Assembly (NCBI RefSeq): GCF_902686445.1
Contig: NC_062217.1
Coordinates: forward strand, 168,607,098-168,671,097
DNA: 64,000 nt
Direction: 5' to 3'
From: Sciurus carolinensis
Taxonomy: Eukaryota; Chordata; Mammalia; Rodentia; Sciuridae
Shown here: in pieces, positions 11,575-22,410 of the stretch
How positions within the stretch are numbered: the stretch's first letter is position 1
Layout: each line of letters begins with the position of its first letter
Notes under the pieces: model-generated
What the model was told of the DNA's origin: nothing
Databases searched by the model: none
What the model saw: the letters and a program-made list of their open reading frames with translations, nothing else
Program-made: the position numbers and the translations under genes

Positions 11575-11640
11575 TGAGGACCCTGGGCCTGGGTTTCCCC
11601 ATCTGTAAAATGGGAATGATGGGGCTGGGACTAGTTGGTG
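11575..11640 (+). repeat. Possible MIR SINE core
   Basis: GTTTCCCCATCTGTAAAATG followed by GGAATGATGGGG matches the MIR core 'TTTCCTCATCTGTAAAATGGGGATAAT'. Only the core is clear; flanks are too diverged to place ends. Confidence 0.55.
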
Positions 11641-11849
11641 CCTCAGGTTCTGATATCTCCCACATCTGCGACTGCTGGGACCGTTGGGAAGCAGAATTCC
11701 ACTTGGCAGAAGCTGCCCTTGGGACCCAGCGCCTGAGCAGGAACGGGCTGCGGAGGCCAACTCTTCGGGGCTGTAGGTGTGCACGGTTTGCAGGACGTCG
11801 CGCGGTGCCGAGCTGATGTAATTAACAGACATGTTGCAAAGGGTATGGA

Positions 11850-12290
11850 GCTCATCTAGCAGATTTTTCAAAATGACTTCCCAAGATTATAAAAGACTTT
11901 AATTAGAATTTCACAAAGGAAGAGCCTGAGGATTGGTTAATTGCCATACCATATATACGTGTGTGCGCGTATGGATATATATATAATCCCCTGCCCCAGG
12001 AATCAAAGCAGCTTTGGAGATAGAAACCACGGATGTTTTAAGGGCACGGCACAATGTGACAACAGTGACAGATATGCTAATTTCTCCATTCACTCCACTT
12101 CACTTCTTTTATTCTTTCCAATTAAAGCAAACGCTACTGAAACCGTAATTAAGCAGGGCTGGGCCCTGCCTGCCTGCTGTTTTAATGAAGCCCTATTGAT
12201 TTTCCTTTTCTTTCTAATGGCCACACATGGTGCTCAATGGTCAAACATGTGCCCTGCTACAATGTCCCAGTAAAACTCCATTTTGGCCTG
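11850..12290. promoter_or_regulatory. Candidate conserved noncoding element (enhancer-like), block 3
   Basis: Repeat-free AT-rich block with ATTA-type words (ACTTTAATTAGAATTT, GGTTAATTGCC, CCGTAATTAAGCAGG, TTTTAATGAAGCCC) spread over 400 bases. It contains an alternating purine-pyrimidine tract at 11950-11985. The call is based on composition and motif density only. Confidence 0.4.
11950..11985. repeat. Alternating purine-pyrimidine tract (Z-DNA-prone)
   Basis: 24 bases from 11950 to 11973 alternate pyrimidine and purine without a break, including GTGTGTGCGCGT. A second alternating run, GATATATATATA, follows directly at 11974-11985. CG/CA steps in such runs favour the left-handed Z form; whether it forms here is unknown. 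Confidence 0.85.
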
Positions 12291-12389
12291 GTAGAATGGA
12301 AGCCGGCTGGAGAGGGACAATTTACCAAGGTTGAGGGGTAAGATTCCTTCTTGGGGGGCCGCCCTGCAGGGAAGAAACACCCCCAACTC

Positions 12390-12960
12390 CATGACCATCC
12401 AGAACAAGCGAAAAGCATCTGGAAGGAAATCAGACTCCTTTCCGTTCGAGTTGGGTTCGCACGAAGAACTGTGCGTTAGTTCGACTCCAGCGGCTCAATG
12501 AAGTGGGTGTTAGAATCTGGGCAATCTGGAGCCCTGGCAATGCGTACTCGACAGACATTCATGAGCCAGAGGATGGTTCTGGTGATGAAGCAGTGGAAGC
12601 ATATTTTACTTCTCCTCATCAATTCATTAGAAAAAGAGGTTCTCTGTGGACAGGGCCGTCCCTCTGCGATTTTCTTGTATGCACAGCACACACAGAGACG
12701 CCAGGCCAATCGGATGAGGTGGAGGGGAGTGACCCAGCAGACTTACTGGGTGACTTGCCCTCCTGCCCAGCAACAGGCTGACCACGTGGACTGGGTTCAT
12801 CCTAACAAACCACAGTCTCGCTTTCTGTGGTTTCAGTTACCTGAAGAATATTCCAAAATTAGTCTGAAAATATTAAATGAAACATTCCAGGGAAAACAAC
12901 TCACTAACTTTAAATAACTTTGATTACAGTATATTGCTATGTTTGCTCTATTTTATTATC
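12390..12960. promoter_or_regulatory. Candidate conserved noncoding element with clustered CpGs, block 4
   Basis: No repeat is seen. Seven CpGs lie within 12442-12492 (at 12443, 12447, 12458, 12462, 12474, 12482 and 12491) although the region is not especially GC-rich. CpG loss is fast in mammals, so such retention suggests constraint or germline undermethylation. Overlapping frames on both strands (12476-12917) have no recognisable domain, so I do not call a gene. Confidence 0.35.
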
Positions 12961-13497
12961 ATGGCTGTTGTCATTGATCTCTTCTTGTGCTAATTTATCA
13001 ATTACATTTTATCATAGATATGTGCGTGCAGGAGAAGCAGGGTGCATGTAGGAGCTGGTGCGGTCAGAGCTCCAGGCCACTGCGGGGGGCCTTGGAATGT
13101 ATCCTGGAGGGCAAAGGGGGACGGCTGTGCATGGTTCCTTTCTTGGTCTTCTCTTCCAGAATTAACCTGGGCTTCCGCCCTTCAGTGTGTGAACTGCTGA
13201 CTCTGTGGCAGGCATGGCCCGGGTGCTTTCCGTGGCTCCCTGGGGACTCCATCACTGCGTCCCCTCTGTTGAGGAGAAAAGGGAGCAGGCCAAGGGAGCT
13301 GTGTGTTCCCGCAGTCAAGGCAGGTGGGCAGGGAGTGTGGGCAGTTGCTCTCAGGCTGGGATAACCAAGATCCAGTGCCATCAGTGCAGGGTACAAGTCA
13401 GTGACTTAGCCCGGCCCCTTCTCCCTGGCGGATTAGTTGACATCAACTCTCCTGAGGTGAGACGTAAGCTCCCAGCCTAACCCTTCCTTCCAGGTAA
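12961..13497. other. Non-genic stretch, nothing recognised
   Basis: Average composition with no recognised repeat or motif cluster. Short frames on both strands lack homology that I can recognise. Confidence 0.55.
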
Positions 13498-13563
13498 GTT
13501 GACGACCAAAATGTCCTGGAATGTTGCCAAATGCCAATTTTGCTCCCATTTGAAAATCACTGG
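13498..13563 (-). mobile_element. MER20-like hAT DNA transposon fragment
   Basis: The stretch GACCAAAATGTCCTGGAATG, then TTGCCAAATGCC, then TTTTGCTCCCATTTGAAAATCACTG follows the order of the reverse complement of MER20. MER20 begins CAGTGGTTCTCAACC and continues with a GGCAATGTCTGGAGACATTT segment. Only about one third of the element is recognisable. Confidence 0.6.
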
Positions 13564-14869
13564 TCCAGGAACTCATATTTTGTTGACTTGGAGCTGAAAA
13601 TAGAACCTTTTAAAACCGTGCATACCAATGCTTTGCTTTGCTTTATGCCGGACAATCGTGTAGAAGCATGCTAGTGGTCAATAAAAATGAAAATTCAGAA
13701 GTCAGACTTAAGAACTAGAAAATAGATCCTCTTCATTTTGGACAGAATCTAGAACCTTGCCAAGGGAATTTTCAGGAAAGAGACTGGCCCAGGGTCAGCA
13801 GTCAGGAGACCTATGCATAGTCCCAGGCTGCACTTGCTGGCTGGTGTCTTGGTGAGTCCCAAGTTCTTTGAGTCATGAGTTTTTGTCATTAATGACAAGG
13901 AACACAAGGAAGATGTGATAGTGATTCGTCTCCGAGGGTCCTGGTGGGACTGACGTTCTTAATAATTGAACATAAGCATGATGAGTGGTACCAACATGGA
14001 ATTGGGGCATTTCCAGTTATGGGTAAAATTCACAACATCTGAGAGGGATCAGGAGGGAGGGAGAGGGCAGGAAATGGCTTAAAGAAGATGCAGAGGCCTG
14101 ATGGGAGCTGCTGGTGCCAAAGTCACAATGGACTCCACATAGTCACGCAAGCACCTGGCCTCAGCAGACCCGGAGGGTCCCACGTGGTCTCCTGGAGGGC
14201 TATGTCTCTATAAGGAAAGTCACAGGGAGGGCTGCGTTTGTTTTAGAGATTCATTTTACCTCCACATCAGGAAAGTATTTCTTCTTCAAAAGAAAAAAAT
14301 TCTTCAAAAAAAATTTTTGTGTGTGTGTGGAGTCCAGGTCCACTTGTAGCCCTGTGGACACCGCTCAGGGTCAGGGGAGAAGTCCACAGACTGTGTGACC
14401 AGGGTCAAGAACAAAATTTCCTGGTTAAGAGAGAGCATTTGGAATTGTTCAAAGAGTGAGTTCTTGAAGCCACTCTCCTCAGGACTGAGCCTCGGAGCAG
14501 AGACTCGAGGAGGAGCATGGTCTTCTTGGGAGAGGACCGTCCACCACGAGCAACAAAACCCTTCCCTTTGCTTTGTTTTCCTTTCATCTTTTAGGACCCA
14601 CATTTTGGGGTTTCATCTTTTAGGGACAAAGCCTTTTTTTTGAGAACCCCAGAAAACCAATGACCTTCTTTTTACAGAACAGGAGGAAAGCCAGATTTTT
14701 AAATTGGTTTTTAAAAAATTACATGTACTTCTGACAGAGACAGAGGACCCTTTCCCTGGGTGTTGGCTCTGACATCTTGCTTGTTAGGAAGGGAGAGAAA
14801 AAAATGGCCCCCAGGAACGGAGCTACAGGGACCCTGAAAAGGGGACACCATCATGCCACCATCGAGTTC
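13564..14869. other. Non-genic stretch, nothing recognised
   Basis: No gene or clear repeat. There is a short GTGTGTGTG run near 14318-14328 beside A- and T-runs. Frames near 14304-14643 overlap on both strands. Confidence 0.5.
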
Positions 14870-15670
14870 TGTCAACTGTCAAGTTAATTAGAACGAAATT
14901 AAAAACACATTTGCCAAGATGTTCCGCAGCCAAACCAGTTAAATAGAGATTTTAACAAAATTGAAAGCATATTATACTGAGATTTGTGGATTCTGGCCCG
15001 GTGAGTGAGTGCTGAAAGTGTGATAAAATAACAAAATTGCTGCCTAATAATCTATAGAATAATATTGTCAACTAATGGATTATAATAAAATAAAAGCTGT
15101 TATTAGGGTAAAACATTATAACAAAAAATCCAACTTTTATTTGCAGCACCTCCCCCTTAATGGTCTTGAGCATTTTGAAAGGTAATTTAAACAAGTACAT
15201 TGTGTCCTTATTGAAGCGGCTTCGTCTCGCTAGCTGCTGAAATGGCTTTAACCATTCCTCTGAACAAAAGCGCCCCTAATAAGACAACAAAAAGCCCCGA
15301 GCAATGGCCCAGCGGCAGCGACTCTGGCAGCAGCCAGCCTGCTAAGGCAGCGGCTTTCTCCTTGCATGTAATTAGATGAATTAAAAGGACAAAGTGGTTA
15401 ATGTAACTGCTGGGGGGGGGGCAGCCCTTTTCATTCTGTCCATTTCAGACAAGAGCCGGTGGCTTCCGCTTCAGCAATGCGGAGAAGAATGTTGGCGGGG
15501 AGGGAAATTAGCCAACTTAATCTACGAGGAACCTGCTCCCAGTCACGGATGAAATGTATCTCGAGCCACGAAAGGCTAGTCATTCCTGCTTCCCTTTTAT
15601 ATGCCTAATAAAACTTCCAATAAATTAACTGCATTTGAGTTTGCAGCCAGGCTCTGTTAATCAGGGGTGA
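14870..15670. promoter_or_regulatory. Candidate conserved noncoding element (enhancer-like), block 5
   Basis: 800 bases of repeat-free, mostly AT-rich DNA with dense homeodomain-type words (AAGTTAATTAGAACG, CCTAATAATCTATAG, CTAATGGATTATAATA, GCATGTAATTAGATG). It holds GTTATTAGGG at 15099-15108 and CCCCTAATAAG at 15273-15283. CpGs survive at GCGGCTTCGTCTCGC near 15217. The texture is that of a deeply conserved developmental enhancer; alignment was not possible. Confidence 0.5.
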
Positions 15671-16199
15671 GGCGCTGGGTAGTCAAGTTAAAGGGGCTTC
15701 CACTGGTTGCTTCCACTCTAATTAGCCTTCTTCCCAAGCCAGGGCTTCAAGCTCAGGCCCGGCCTTGGTTTCGTGTCTTGTGGTACCGGGGGGGTGAGGG
15801 AGGTGCTTTTTGTCACCCCAGCTCCCTTGACTGACAGGAGCAGGATCCTTGGGAGAAGGTCTCTCCAAGACAGATGGCTTCACTGACACCTCGACATCCC
15901 ATTGAAACCATGACGCTCCTTGATGACCATCTATGGTGCTTACTTTCTGTGAGCTACTCCCATCTTTTACTCTGATCTCTTAGGAATGCTGCCATCATGG
16001 CAGCATCTCATTGTGGGAAGAAAAACAAATTCTGTTTTGGGCCATTAGCTTCCTTCTCTGTAGACGTGGGAAATGGTTGCCTTGCGTTCCGTGCCCCGGA
16101 AATGCCAAAAATAGCAGCAAGATGGGTGAGAGGAAACAAGCTGTATCCTGTCCGCCATTTTGTGCTCTTGGCCTAACATCGACTCAAAACAGAAACCTG
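15671..16199. other. Non-genic stretch, nothing recognised
   Basis: Average composition with one CTAATTAGCC word near 15718; otherwise no gene, repeat or motif cluster is recognised. Confidence 0.5.
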
Positions 16200-16360
16200 G
16201 AGCCTTCCTTGACCTGTTGGTAAGATATGTCTATGTTTTATTAGAAAAAATAGAAAGTAGAGAATTAAATTCATTAGCTCCAATTACTAAATGATTCATC
16301 TGGCTGGTTAATGAAGCTGCACATTATGCTAACAAGATAAAGGCCAAGAATAGCACTCGG
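16200..16360. promoter_or_regulatory. Small candidate conserved noncoding element, block 6
   Basis: A short AT-rich island carries several ATTA words in 100 bases (TTTTATTAG, TTCATTAGC, CAATTACTAAATGATTCATC, GGTTAATGAAGC) and no repeat. It resembles the larger enhancer-like blocks but is too short to weigh alone. Confidence 0.3.
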
Positions 16361-17179
16361 GGATCAGTGGATACAGGCAAGCTGTGCCCTGTTTTGTTGG
16401 AAATACACAGCTGAGCAGCTCTGTGCCGTGAGAGGTGTGGTAGATCCAGGGGCTGGGGTGAGACAGGAGACTGGGGGCTTGGGTTGCCTCTCGGGGAGGT
16501 TGAGGAGACAACAGGGCTGACAATGCTGCAGGGGGCTGGGTGAGGCTGGACCTTTCTGGAAGGCTACTGGAGACTTCAGTCGGAGACCCAGGCCTGTCAG
16601 CAGAGCCAACAGAAACAGCACCAGGTCATTCACATGGAAGGTTGGCCTCCAACAGCAAGGGCCCTTTGAGGCTCTGGAGCTTCTGCTTCAGGCTGGGGAC
16701 GTGGCGTAGCTAAGAACAGGGAGACCAGGGAGAGCTCCGTACTCGCTGCCATATGCTAAACCACCGTTGGCACCTGGGCTACGAGACACCGAGAACTGGC
16801 TTGCTGTGAGGTGAGGCGTGGGTCTCTGGACCTCTGAGCTCGGGGAGACTCTGGATGACCATTGCTCACGCGGAAGGGTTTCCGGCTTCCCTCTCCTGCT
16901 GCCCAAGAGGGCACGCAGGTCGCTGCTGGAGCAGCTGCTGCGGGAGGTCTCTTCTCATTCCCTCTCTCTCCTTTGCTTCTCTGCCGTCTGGCTCCTGCTC
17001 TCCGGCTTTCCTGGGTGCTCATTTTTAACCGACTGTCAGAAGCTTCCAGTGCTTTCTGAATAGCCCTAGAATGAGTCTATCATTATTTCTTCTGCTTGGA
17101 CTGAGTTAATCTGATCCTTAGTCTGTTAAAAACAAACACTCATCAAGGGGCAGGAATAACCCACATTTTGAAATTCCCT
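16361..17179. other. Non-genic GC-rich stretch
   Basis: Pyrimidine-rich runs occur near 16945-16985. Frames of 60-90 codons are open on both strands without recognisable domains. No repeat was identified. Confidence 0.5.
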
Positions 17180-17290
17180 CTTCCTGTGCTGCACGGTGAA
17201 GGGCACCTCAGACCTTGAGTTTGAATCCCAGACCTCCTTCTAGCAGTGAGAATTCCAGCAAGTCCCTCCATCTCTTGGGGTTGGTGGCCC
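17180..17290 (+). repeat. Possible MIR SINE
   Basis: TTGAGTTTGAATCCCAGACC, then AGTGAGAATTCCAGCAAGTCCC, then CATCTCTTGGGG follow the MIR order 'GGGTTCGAATCCCGGC...TGACCTTGGGCAAGT...CTCTGTGCC'. It is diverged and its ends are unclear. Confidence 0.5.
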
Positions 17291-17884
17291 ATGTGGACCT
17301 TGCTGGCCGTAGATGATTTAGACTGCAGCTCCCACGAAGGGATGTCCGTGAAGGTTCTTGGCAAGTGGTGAAGTGCTGGGTCATGTCCATACCTGCATGT
17401 GAGTTTTCATTCTTATTCTCTGAAACTGTGAAAAACTGGGGCACCTCCTATCAAGTCCATGCTTCCTGGGAGTTGGGTCCAGGCAGAGGGTTACCCTGCA
17501 AGCTGCTAGTGGACACGGCACTCACTGCAGTCACCCACAGCTTGGGCAGAGGGACATTCCAACCCATCTCCACCCGCCAGTCCACCCTCTCCCCTCAACC
17601 TATGGAAATGTGTCCACTGCTTCCTCCCCTCTCTGAGAATCACTGCCGAATCAGGGCCAGCCGTCAGAATTGTCCTATGCTGGCAGGACTGTCTCAGCCA
17701 CAATGGGTTGGGCACTTACCATGCATGACTTTACAAATGTGATCCCATCTACGTCTCAAAAAATAGGATAAGAAAGTGAGGGCATTGGTTTGTCAGCTAG
17801 CTCCTGCTTCAGAAAGATTTGTTTCCATTTGTCTCCAATGTACAAAATCAAAAAGCCATCCTCATCCTGAAGACTGTGGGCCAG
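17291..17884. other. Non-genic stretch, nothing recognised
   Basis: No gene or repeat is recognised. A single plus-strand frame covers much of 17365-17742, but the opposite strand is also open over part of it. Confidence 0.5.
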
Positions 17885-18306
17885 TGTTATGGTTTAGATA
17901 TGAGATGTCCCCTAAAATCTCACGTGTGAGACAATCCGAGAAAGCTTATGTGTGAAAGGATGGGGTTGTGAGAGGCTTAACCTAATCAGTACATTCATCT
18001 TCTCCTAGGGATTAACTGGGTGTCCCTGAGGAGGGGGTCCTTGGAGGCATGCCTTTGGGGTATATATTTTGTCTGTGATGAGGGGAGTCTCTCTCTCTCT
18101 CTGCCTCCTGGTGGCATGTCCTGAGTCACTTTCCTCCACCACACTCTTCTGCCATGATGTTCTTCCACGCCTGAGGCCCAGAGCCATGGAACAGGTGTCT
18201 GTGGACTAAGACCTCTGAAACCATGAGCCCCCCCAAAACTTTTCCTCCTCTAAAATTGTTCTTGTCAGGTATTTTGGCCACAGCAGTGAAAGAGCTGACT
18301 AAAGCA
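17885..18306 (+). mobile_element. MaLR (MST/THE1-like) solo LTR
   Basis: A 422-base unit begins TGTTATGGTTTAGAT and ends AGCTGACTAAAGCA, so it has the TG...CA ends of an LTR. Inside are the MaLR landmarks ATGTCCCCTAAAATCTCAC, GGGTTGTGAGAGGCTTAACC, a TATATATTTTGTC stretch, and ACCTCTGAAACCATGAGCCC before the 3' end. No internal retroviral sequence or second LTR adjoins it. The 5-base flanks (GCCAG / GTCAT) do not match, so the duplication has decayed or the ends are slightly off. Confidence 0.8.
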
Positions 18307-18419
18307 GTCATCGCTGATCATCGCTGTTGCTTACAACCCACCTGCCAGAAGTTGCCAGATGAGGATGGTAATCAAGAGCATGGTTTGGCAAGACCACTGT
18401 GGGGGGATGTCTCTGGGAA

Positions 18420-18760
18420 ATTTTGAATGTGGCCAACAGTTGTGGCAAACTGGCTTCCGTGAGCATTAAGGATATTTTTACTAAAAGACTGTAATTCTCA
18501 AAAATATGTTAAGCCAATTAACAAAGTGAATGGACTTAGGACCCCACAGAGGTGGTCATTTTCCCCAATATTATTTAACAGAAACACGATCCTTGTAGGG
18601 TAAAAAGCCTTCATCACATATTTCTAGGAAGTCAATGAAAAATGAGATTAAGATCTATGTGAACCTTAGTTTTCTTAAAAAAGTAAACATATTGAAAACA
18701 GTAATAAGCATCTTTGTAGTTTGGGGTTTTGCTGCTGTTGCTATTGTAATTGTTTCTCTT
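18420..18760. promoter_or_regulatory. AT-rich candidate regulatory stretch
   Basis: Repeat-free AT-rich sequence with GCCAATTAAC, GTAATTCTC and CCCCAATATTATT words. It is less motif-dense than the main enhancer-like blocks and may be plain AT-rich DNA. Confidence 0.25.
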
Positions 18761-19871
18761 TTTACTCCTTAGTGACAACGGTTTAGTGTGGAGGAGGGGG
18801 GAGAACCAGGAAGCGGGAGGCAGAGGGAAGGTCTCCACGGAAGACCCGGATGTCCAGAGGGGATGTTGCCCGAATGCAAGGTACGCTTGCTCTCGGCTTG
18901 GGACGCACCCTGGGCTGTCAGGTAGAATCAGACCCAGAGTCCAGGTTCTGAGCCAAGCCTGAGTGCACAGGCCAGGTCTGCAGCCCGAAGCCTATCCTGA
19001 CCCACAGTCAGGAAGAGTGCCAAGCACAGGGTGAGCAGGGGGCCTGGGGACAGATGGCCACGCAAGGCTGACCGCTGGTGGGCACTAGGGAGTGACTCCG
19101 GCCTCCTTGATCTTTTGAATTATACAGAATGGCGGGTCTCACTGTGCATACGTAAAGCATTTTAATCAGGTCACCCCTCCCACCCTCCACCTCCTCCTTC
19201 CCTGACCCCCTTCTTCTCCCCTCTAATTCTCCTTAATCTGACAGTACGCCTGTGACTCTCACACCAGAAAGATGAGCCCGAGCACAGGAGGGAGGTCTTG
19301 CTTCTGGTAGCCCAGAAAATGGCTTGCCGGTCGACAGCCCTTCATCTCAGTGGTCCTTGTGTGCTGGGCAGACCCCGGGCTCCCGCTAGAGTGGCAGCTC
19401 TCACATCCAGACAGCCAGCACTGGTGCAGGGAGCCATCTCCAGACAGGAGCTTGGTGAATGCAATGTTTACAAGTCTGGAAACACTGACGGAGTCGCCAC
19501 TTCTGATGGGTGGCCCTGCGGGTCTGATGCGGGAGTGTAGAAACCCTGCACAAAGTGTTCTGTTCCACTGAGAGGTGGCTTGTTGCTTGGCTCCCAATTA
19601 GAAAGTTCATGAACCGGGGCTGCTTGCTCGGAGTGGGAGGGCCTTCCTGAGTGACTCAGCAGCTCCCCTCAGCCTCCCGTGCAGGCAGCACCAGCTGAGT
19701 TGGGGCTGATGTCATCCATTTGCAGTGCTAGACGTTTTGAAGACATTTGCTGTTTGTCTTTTCCCTCTGTTTCAGCACTCTTCGAGCAGAGCCCCTTGTG
19801 GGTGTGGGAGCTTCCCTCTGAGGAGCTGAGCCCTGTGGGCGGGGAGAACTACAGAAGCAGATGCCAGGTAT
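18761..19871. other. Non-genic stretch with a pyrimidine-rich run
   Basis: No gene is recognised. 19168-19240 is almost entirely C and T on the plus strand. Frames at 19259-19610 are open on both strands simultaneously. Confidence 0.5.
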
Positions 19872-20232
19872 CTGAGTCAGCTTTCTGTTACCATAACGAA
19901 TACCTGAGATAACCAACTTATAAAGAAAAAAGGTTTATTTTGGCTCATAGTCTTGGAGGCTTCAGTCCACCATTGGCCCTATTTCTTTGTGCCTATGATG
20001 AGGCAGCATGCTATGGTGGAAGTGTGTGGTGGAATAAAGCAAAACTTCCCATTGCCAGGGACAAAAGAGAAAGAGGAAGAGACTGGGGTCTGACATCTCC
20101 CTTTGAAGATAGACTTCATTGACCTGAAGCCTAAGGTCCCACCTCTTTAAGGTTCTACCACCTCCTGTCACAGATTGAGGACTGGGCCTTTAACACATGG
20201 GCCTTTGGGGGACACCCCGGATCCGACCAGGT
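19872..20232 (-). mobile_element. MaLR LTR, second copy, different subfamily
   Basis: Read on the plus strand it opens TGAGTCAGCTTTCTGTTACC and runs through AATACCTGAGATAACCAAC, then AAAGGTTTATTTTGGCTC, then TTAACACATGGGCCTTTGGG, and ends GGACACCCCGGATCCGACC. This is the reverse complement of an MST/THE1-type LTR, whose start reads TGTTATGGTTTGGAT. The 5' end is degraded. Sequence detail differs from the LTR at 17885-18306, so the two are independent insertions. Confidence 0.7.
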
Positions 20233-20529
20233 CACTGTTCCTCCTCTTCTCACTTCCCCAAGGCCTCTCTGAGCAGGTGGCCAATGCTCCCCGTCTGCCA
20301 GAGCCCCCTGACTCTGGGCCCACATGGTCCTCTGGACTCTTGGTGGGCATGTGCAGCCCACCCTTTGGACTTCCCCTAATGAACTGGATATGAATACAAG
20401 CTATTTGCCTTCCAGAGGGATCTTGGTACCAGGTGGTCATTACTCTCTGGTCTTTAAATGTCCCTGGGTGAGCAGGGTGAGGAGGAGGTGGCCGCCCTTT
20501 CTCCTTCTGTCCCCGCTGCCTGGAAGGCT

Positions 20530-20790
20530 TTATCCTTTTCTCCTCTCTGTTCTTGCTCTGTCCTCAGCTTAACGGAGTGGACTTCCTGGCCACGGGCTCA
20601 CGGTCATGGCTGCACCCCTTTCTGTGGCTCTCTGGATGCCATCCCTGTTTCACGGACGACGAGTCCCGCCTGCTTGCTTACTGGTTCCTCATCTTTCTCC
20701 TCCCCTGGAGCACAAACTGCTCGAGGGCAGGGCTTTGCTGCTAATACCTGGAGCAGTCTGGAATGCTCAGCGAAGATCTGTCTGATGAAC
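20530..20790 (+). repeat. L2 (LINE-2) 3'-end fragment
   Basis: GGAGCACAAACTGCTCGAGG followed by GCAGGGCTTTGCTGC matches the L2 tail phrase 'TGAGCTCCTCGAGGGCAGGGACT'. The upstream pyrimidine-rich part fits the region before it. It is an inactive relic. Confidence 0.5.
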
Positions 20791-21139
20791 TGGGAACAGA
20801 CTTCAGCGAAACTTGGGGCGTTGAGGCTGCGCGTGGCGCTGTGCGGAAACTCCTACCCGTCCCCTGACAGAGTCGCCCTGGGTCCTTTCCACCCTTGGTG
20901 CTGCTGTGGGCTGGGACCTCGGGGCCCACCTTTCCCCTTCTCCTCCCACGTTTCTCTCCTCTAGATGGTCCCCGGCTTGGCATGCGCTGCTGCTGAGAGC
21001 GTACAGGCACTTCACAGGAGGACAAGAAACTCATCCCGAACGCACTAAACCAGCGACCGAGTTGGTGGAGATGAACCCCCAGCTCGCCCCCTCCCGTCTG
21101 AGGTCACCCGCTTTCTCTCCTTCACTTGTGCCGTGAATC

Positions 21140-21450
21140 CTGGGGTCTGCTATCGTGAGGCCTGTGCGGGCGCTGGGCACAGCAATGAGCAGAAATGCAG
21201 TGGTCACCCTTCTGTAGAGACAGGGAGAGCTAAAACATAACCAAATGCAACTTCGTCCCTTTGGAAACAACGGAGCCCAATGGCCTGACTTGGCAAGTGG
21301 GCAGGTCTCCTGCGAGGCCTCCCCAAGGACGTGACGCGTGAGGTGGAATCTGAAGGGAGCTGCTGGGGGAGGGTGTGGGCAGAAGCTTCTAGGCTCTTTC
21401 TGAATGCTGGGCCCAGCGTGACAGGGCCTTCCCACCCGTGAGCCCTGTGC
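21140..21450 (-). repeat. L2 (LINE-2) 3'-end fragment
   Basis: GCGCTGGGCACAGCAATGAG followed later by GTGGAATCTGAAGGGAGCTG, a 'CTGAAGGATGAG'-type stretch, fits the reverse complement of an L2 3' end. Boundaries are approximate. Confidence 0.45.
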
Positions 21451-21599
21451 GGCTGGGCTGGCAGGGGACGTGTACGGGGCTCCCATTTCTGTCCTCAGGG
21501 AGTGACTCCAGCGGGCAGTTCTCAGGTACTTGGGAAACCAGGGAGGTCAGACAGGATCGGGAGAGGAAGGAGAGAGAGGAGAAGTTCTAGTCTTTCTCT

Positions 21600-21680
21600 T
21601 CTGGTGCAGAGCTGGGGGTGGAACCCAGGTCTCACACATGCCAGGCTAGCGCTGTTCTCGAGTCTCATCCCCAACACCGA
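21600..21680 (-). mobile_element. ID SINE (tRNA-derived), diverged
   Basis: The plus strand reads GAGCTGGGGGTGGAACCCAGG, then CTCACACATGCCAGGCTAGCG, then TCTCGAGTCTCATCCCCAAC. This is the reverse complement of the ID consensus with its box-B-like GGGTTCCA. No poly-A tail or clear duplication remains, so it is older than the copies at 9768 and 50440. Confidence 0.7.
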
Positions 21681-22194
21681 CATGTTAGTATCTAAATCCC
21701 TAGGGACCGGCTCACCTTTCCTGGTGCTAAGGGATCAGACACTCACACAGCGGCCACTTATGGCGAGAGTCGGGCTGAAGTGACGCGGCTGCAGTGCCAT
21801 CAGATAAGCTATCCCACCCGCATCAGAAGCTCAGGGGGTCTTGAAAGTGCAGCTGCGTGTTCTGTGTCACCCTCTTGAAGTACAGAGCGTCAGCTTCACA
21901 CATCAGATGGGCCTGAGCCCCGCTGGCCACCGAGTGCAAGCACAGGTGTCTCTCGGGGTCTTGATCTCTCTTGAATCGGGCAAGGCTCCAAAGGGGCCAG
22001 CGCCACCATGGGGGCTGTATGGAGAACTGGGCAGCTGGCCAGTCCACCAGGGATGGGGGGAGGCGCTGGCTAAAGGTAAAGGTGTTGGGGGCCCAAATGC
22101 TTCAGGCATCATGATGTGGACTGGGGCCGGGTTGTCTGGTGCCCCCATCTGCAGCCACCAGGAGGCCCTAGCTGGCCTGGACACCTGTATGGGC
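21681..22194. other. Non-genic stretch, nothing recognised
   Basis: GC-rich DNA open on both strands over much of 21841-22184; no repeat or domain is recognised. Confidence 0.5.
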
Positions 22195-22400
22195 AGCAGT
22201 GACTTGGCTGCCTCTGAACATTTCAGCTCCCTTAAACTCAGTCTCCTACAGGCTCACCCATGCTGTTCCCTCTGCCAGGAACATTTCCTCTGTCCTCTGA
22301 CCCTGCCCCCTACTGGAAATTCCCAGAATCCTCCAAGTCTCTACCCACACATCACTGTCCCCCTCCCCGCTCTACCCGGCTTTGCAGGTGTCACGAATGC
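22195..22400 (+). repeat. L2 (LINE-2) 3'-end fragment
   Basis: CATGCTGTTCCCTCTGCCAG, then GAACATTTCCTCTGTCC, then CCAAGTCTCTACCCACACATC follow the L2 phrase order 'TGCTGTTCCCTCTGCCTGGAATGCTCTTCC...CAGGTCTTTGCTCAAATGTCACC'. It is an inactive relic. Confidence 0.65.
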
Positions 22401-22410
22401 CATTAGAGAC

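Noticed and set aside
12476..12917. Overlapping frames on both strands at a CpG-retaining block
   Set aside because: I considered a small exon, but no splice sites, domain or consistent frame could be supported, so I list it only as a candidate regulatory block.
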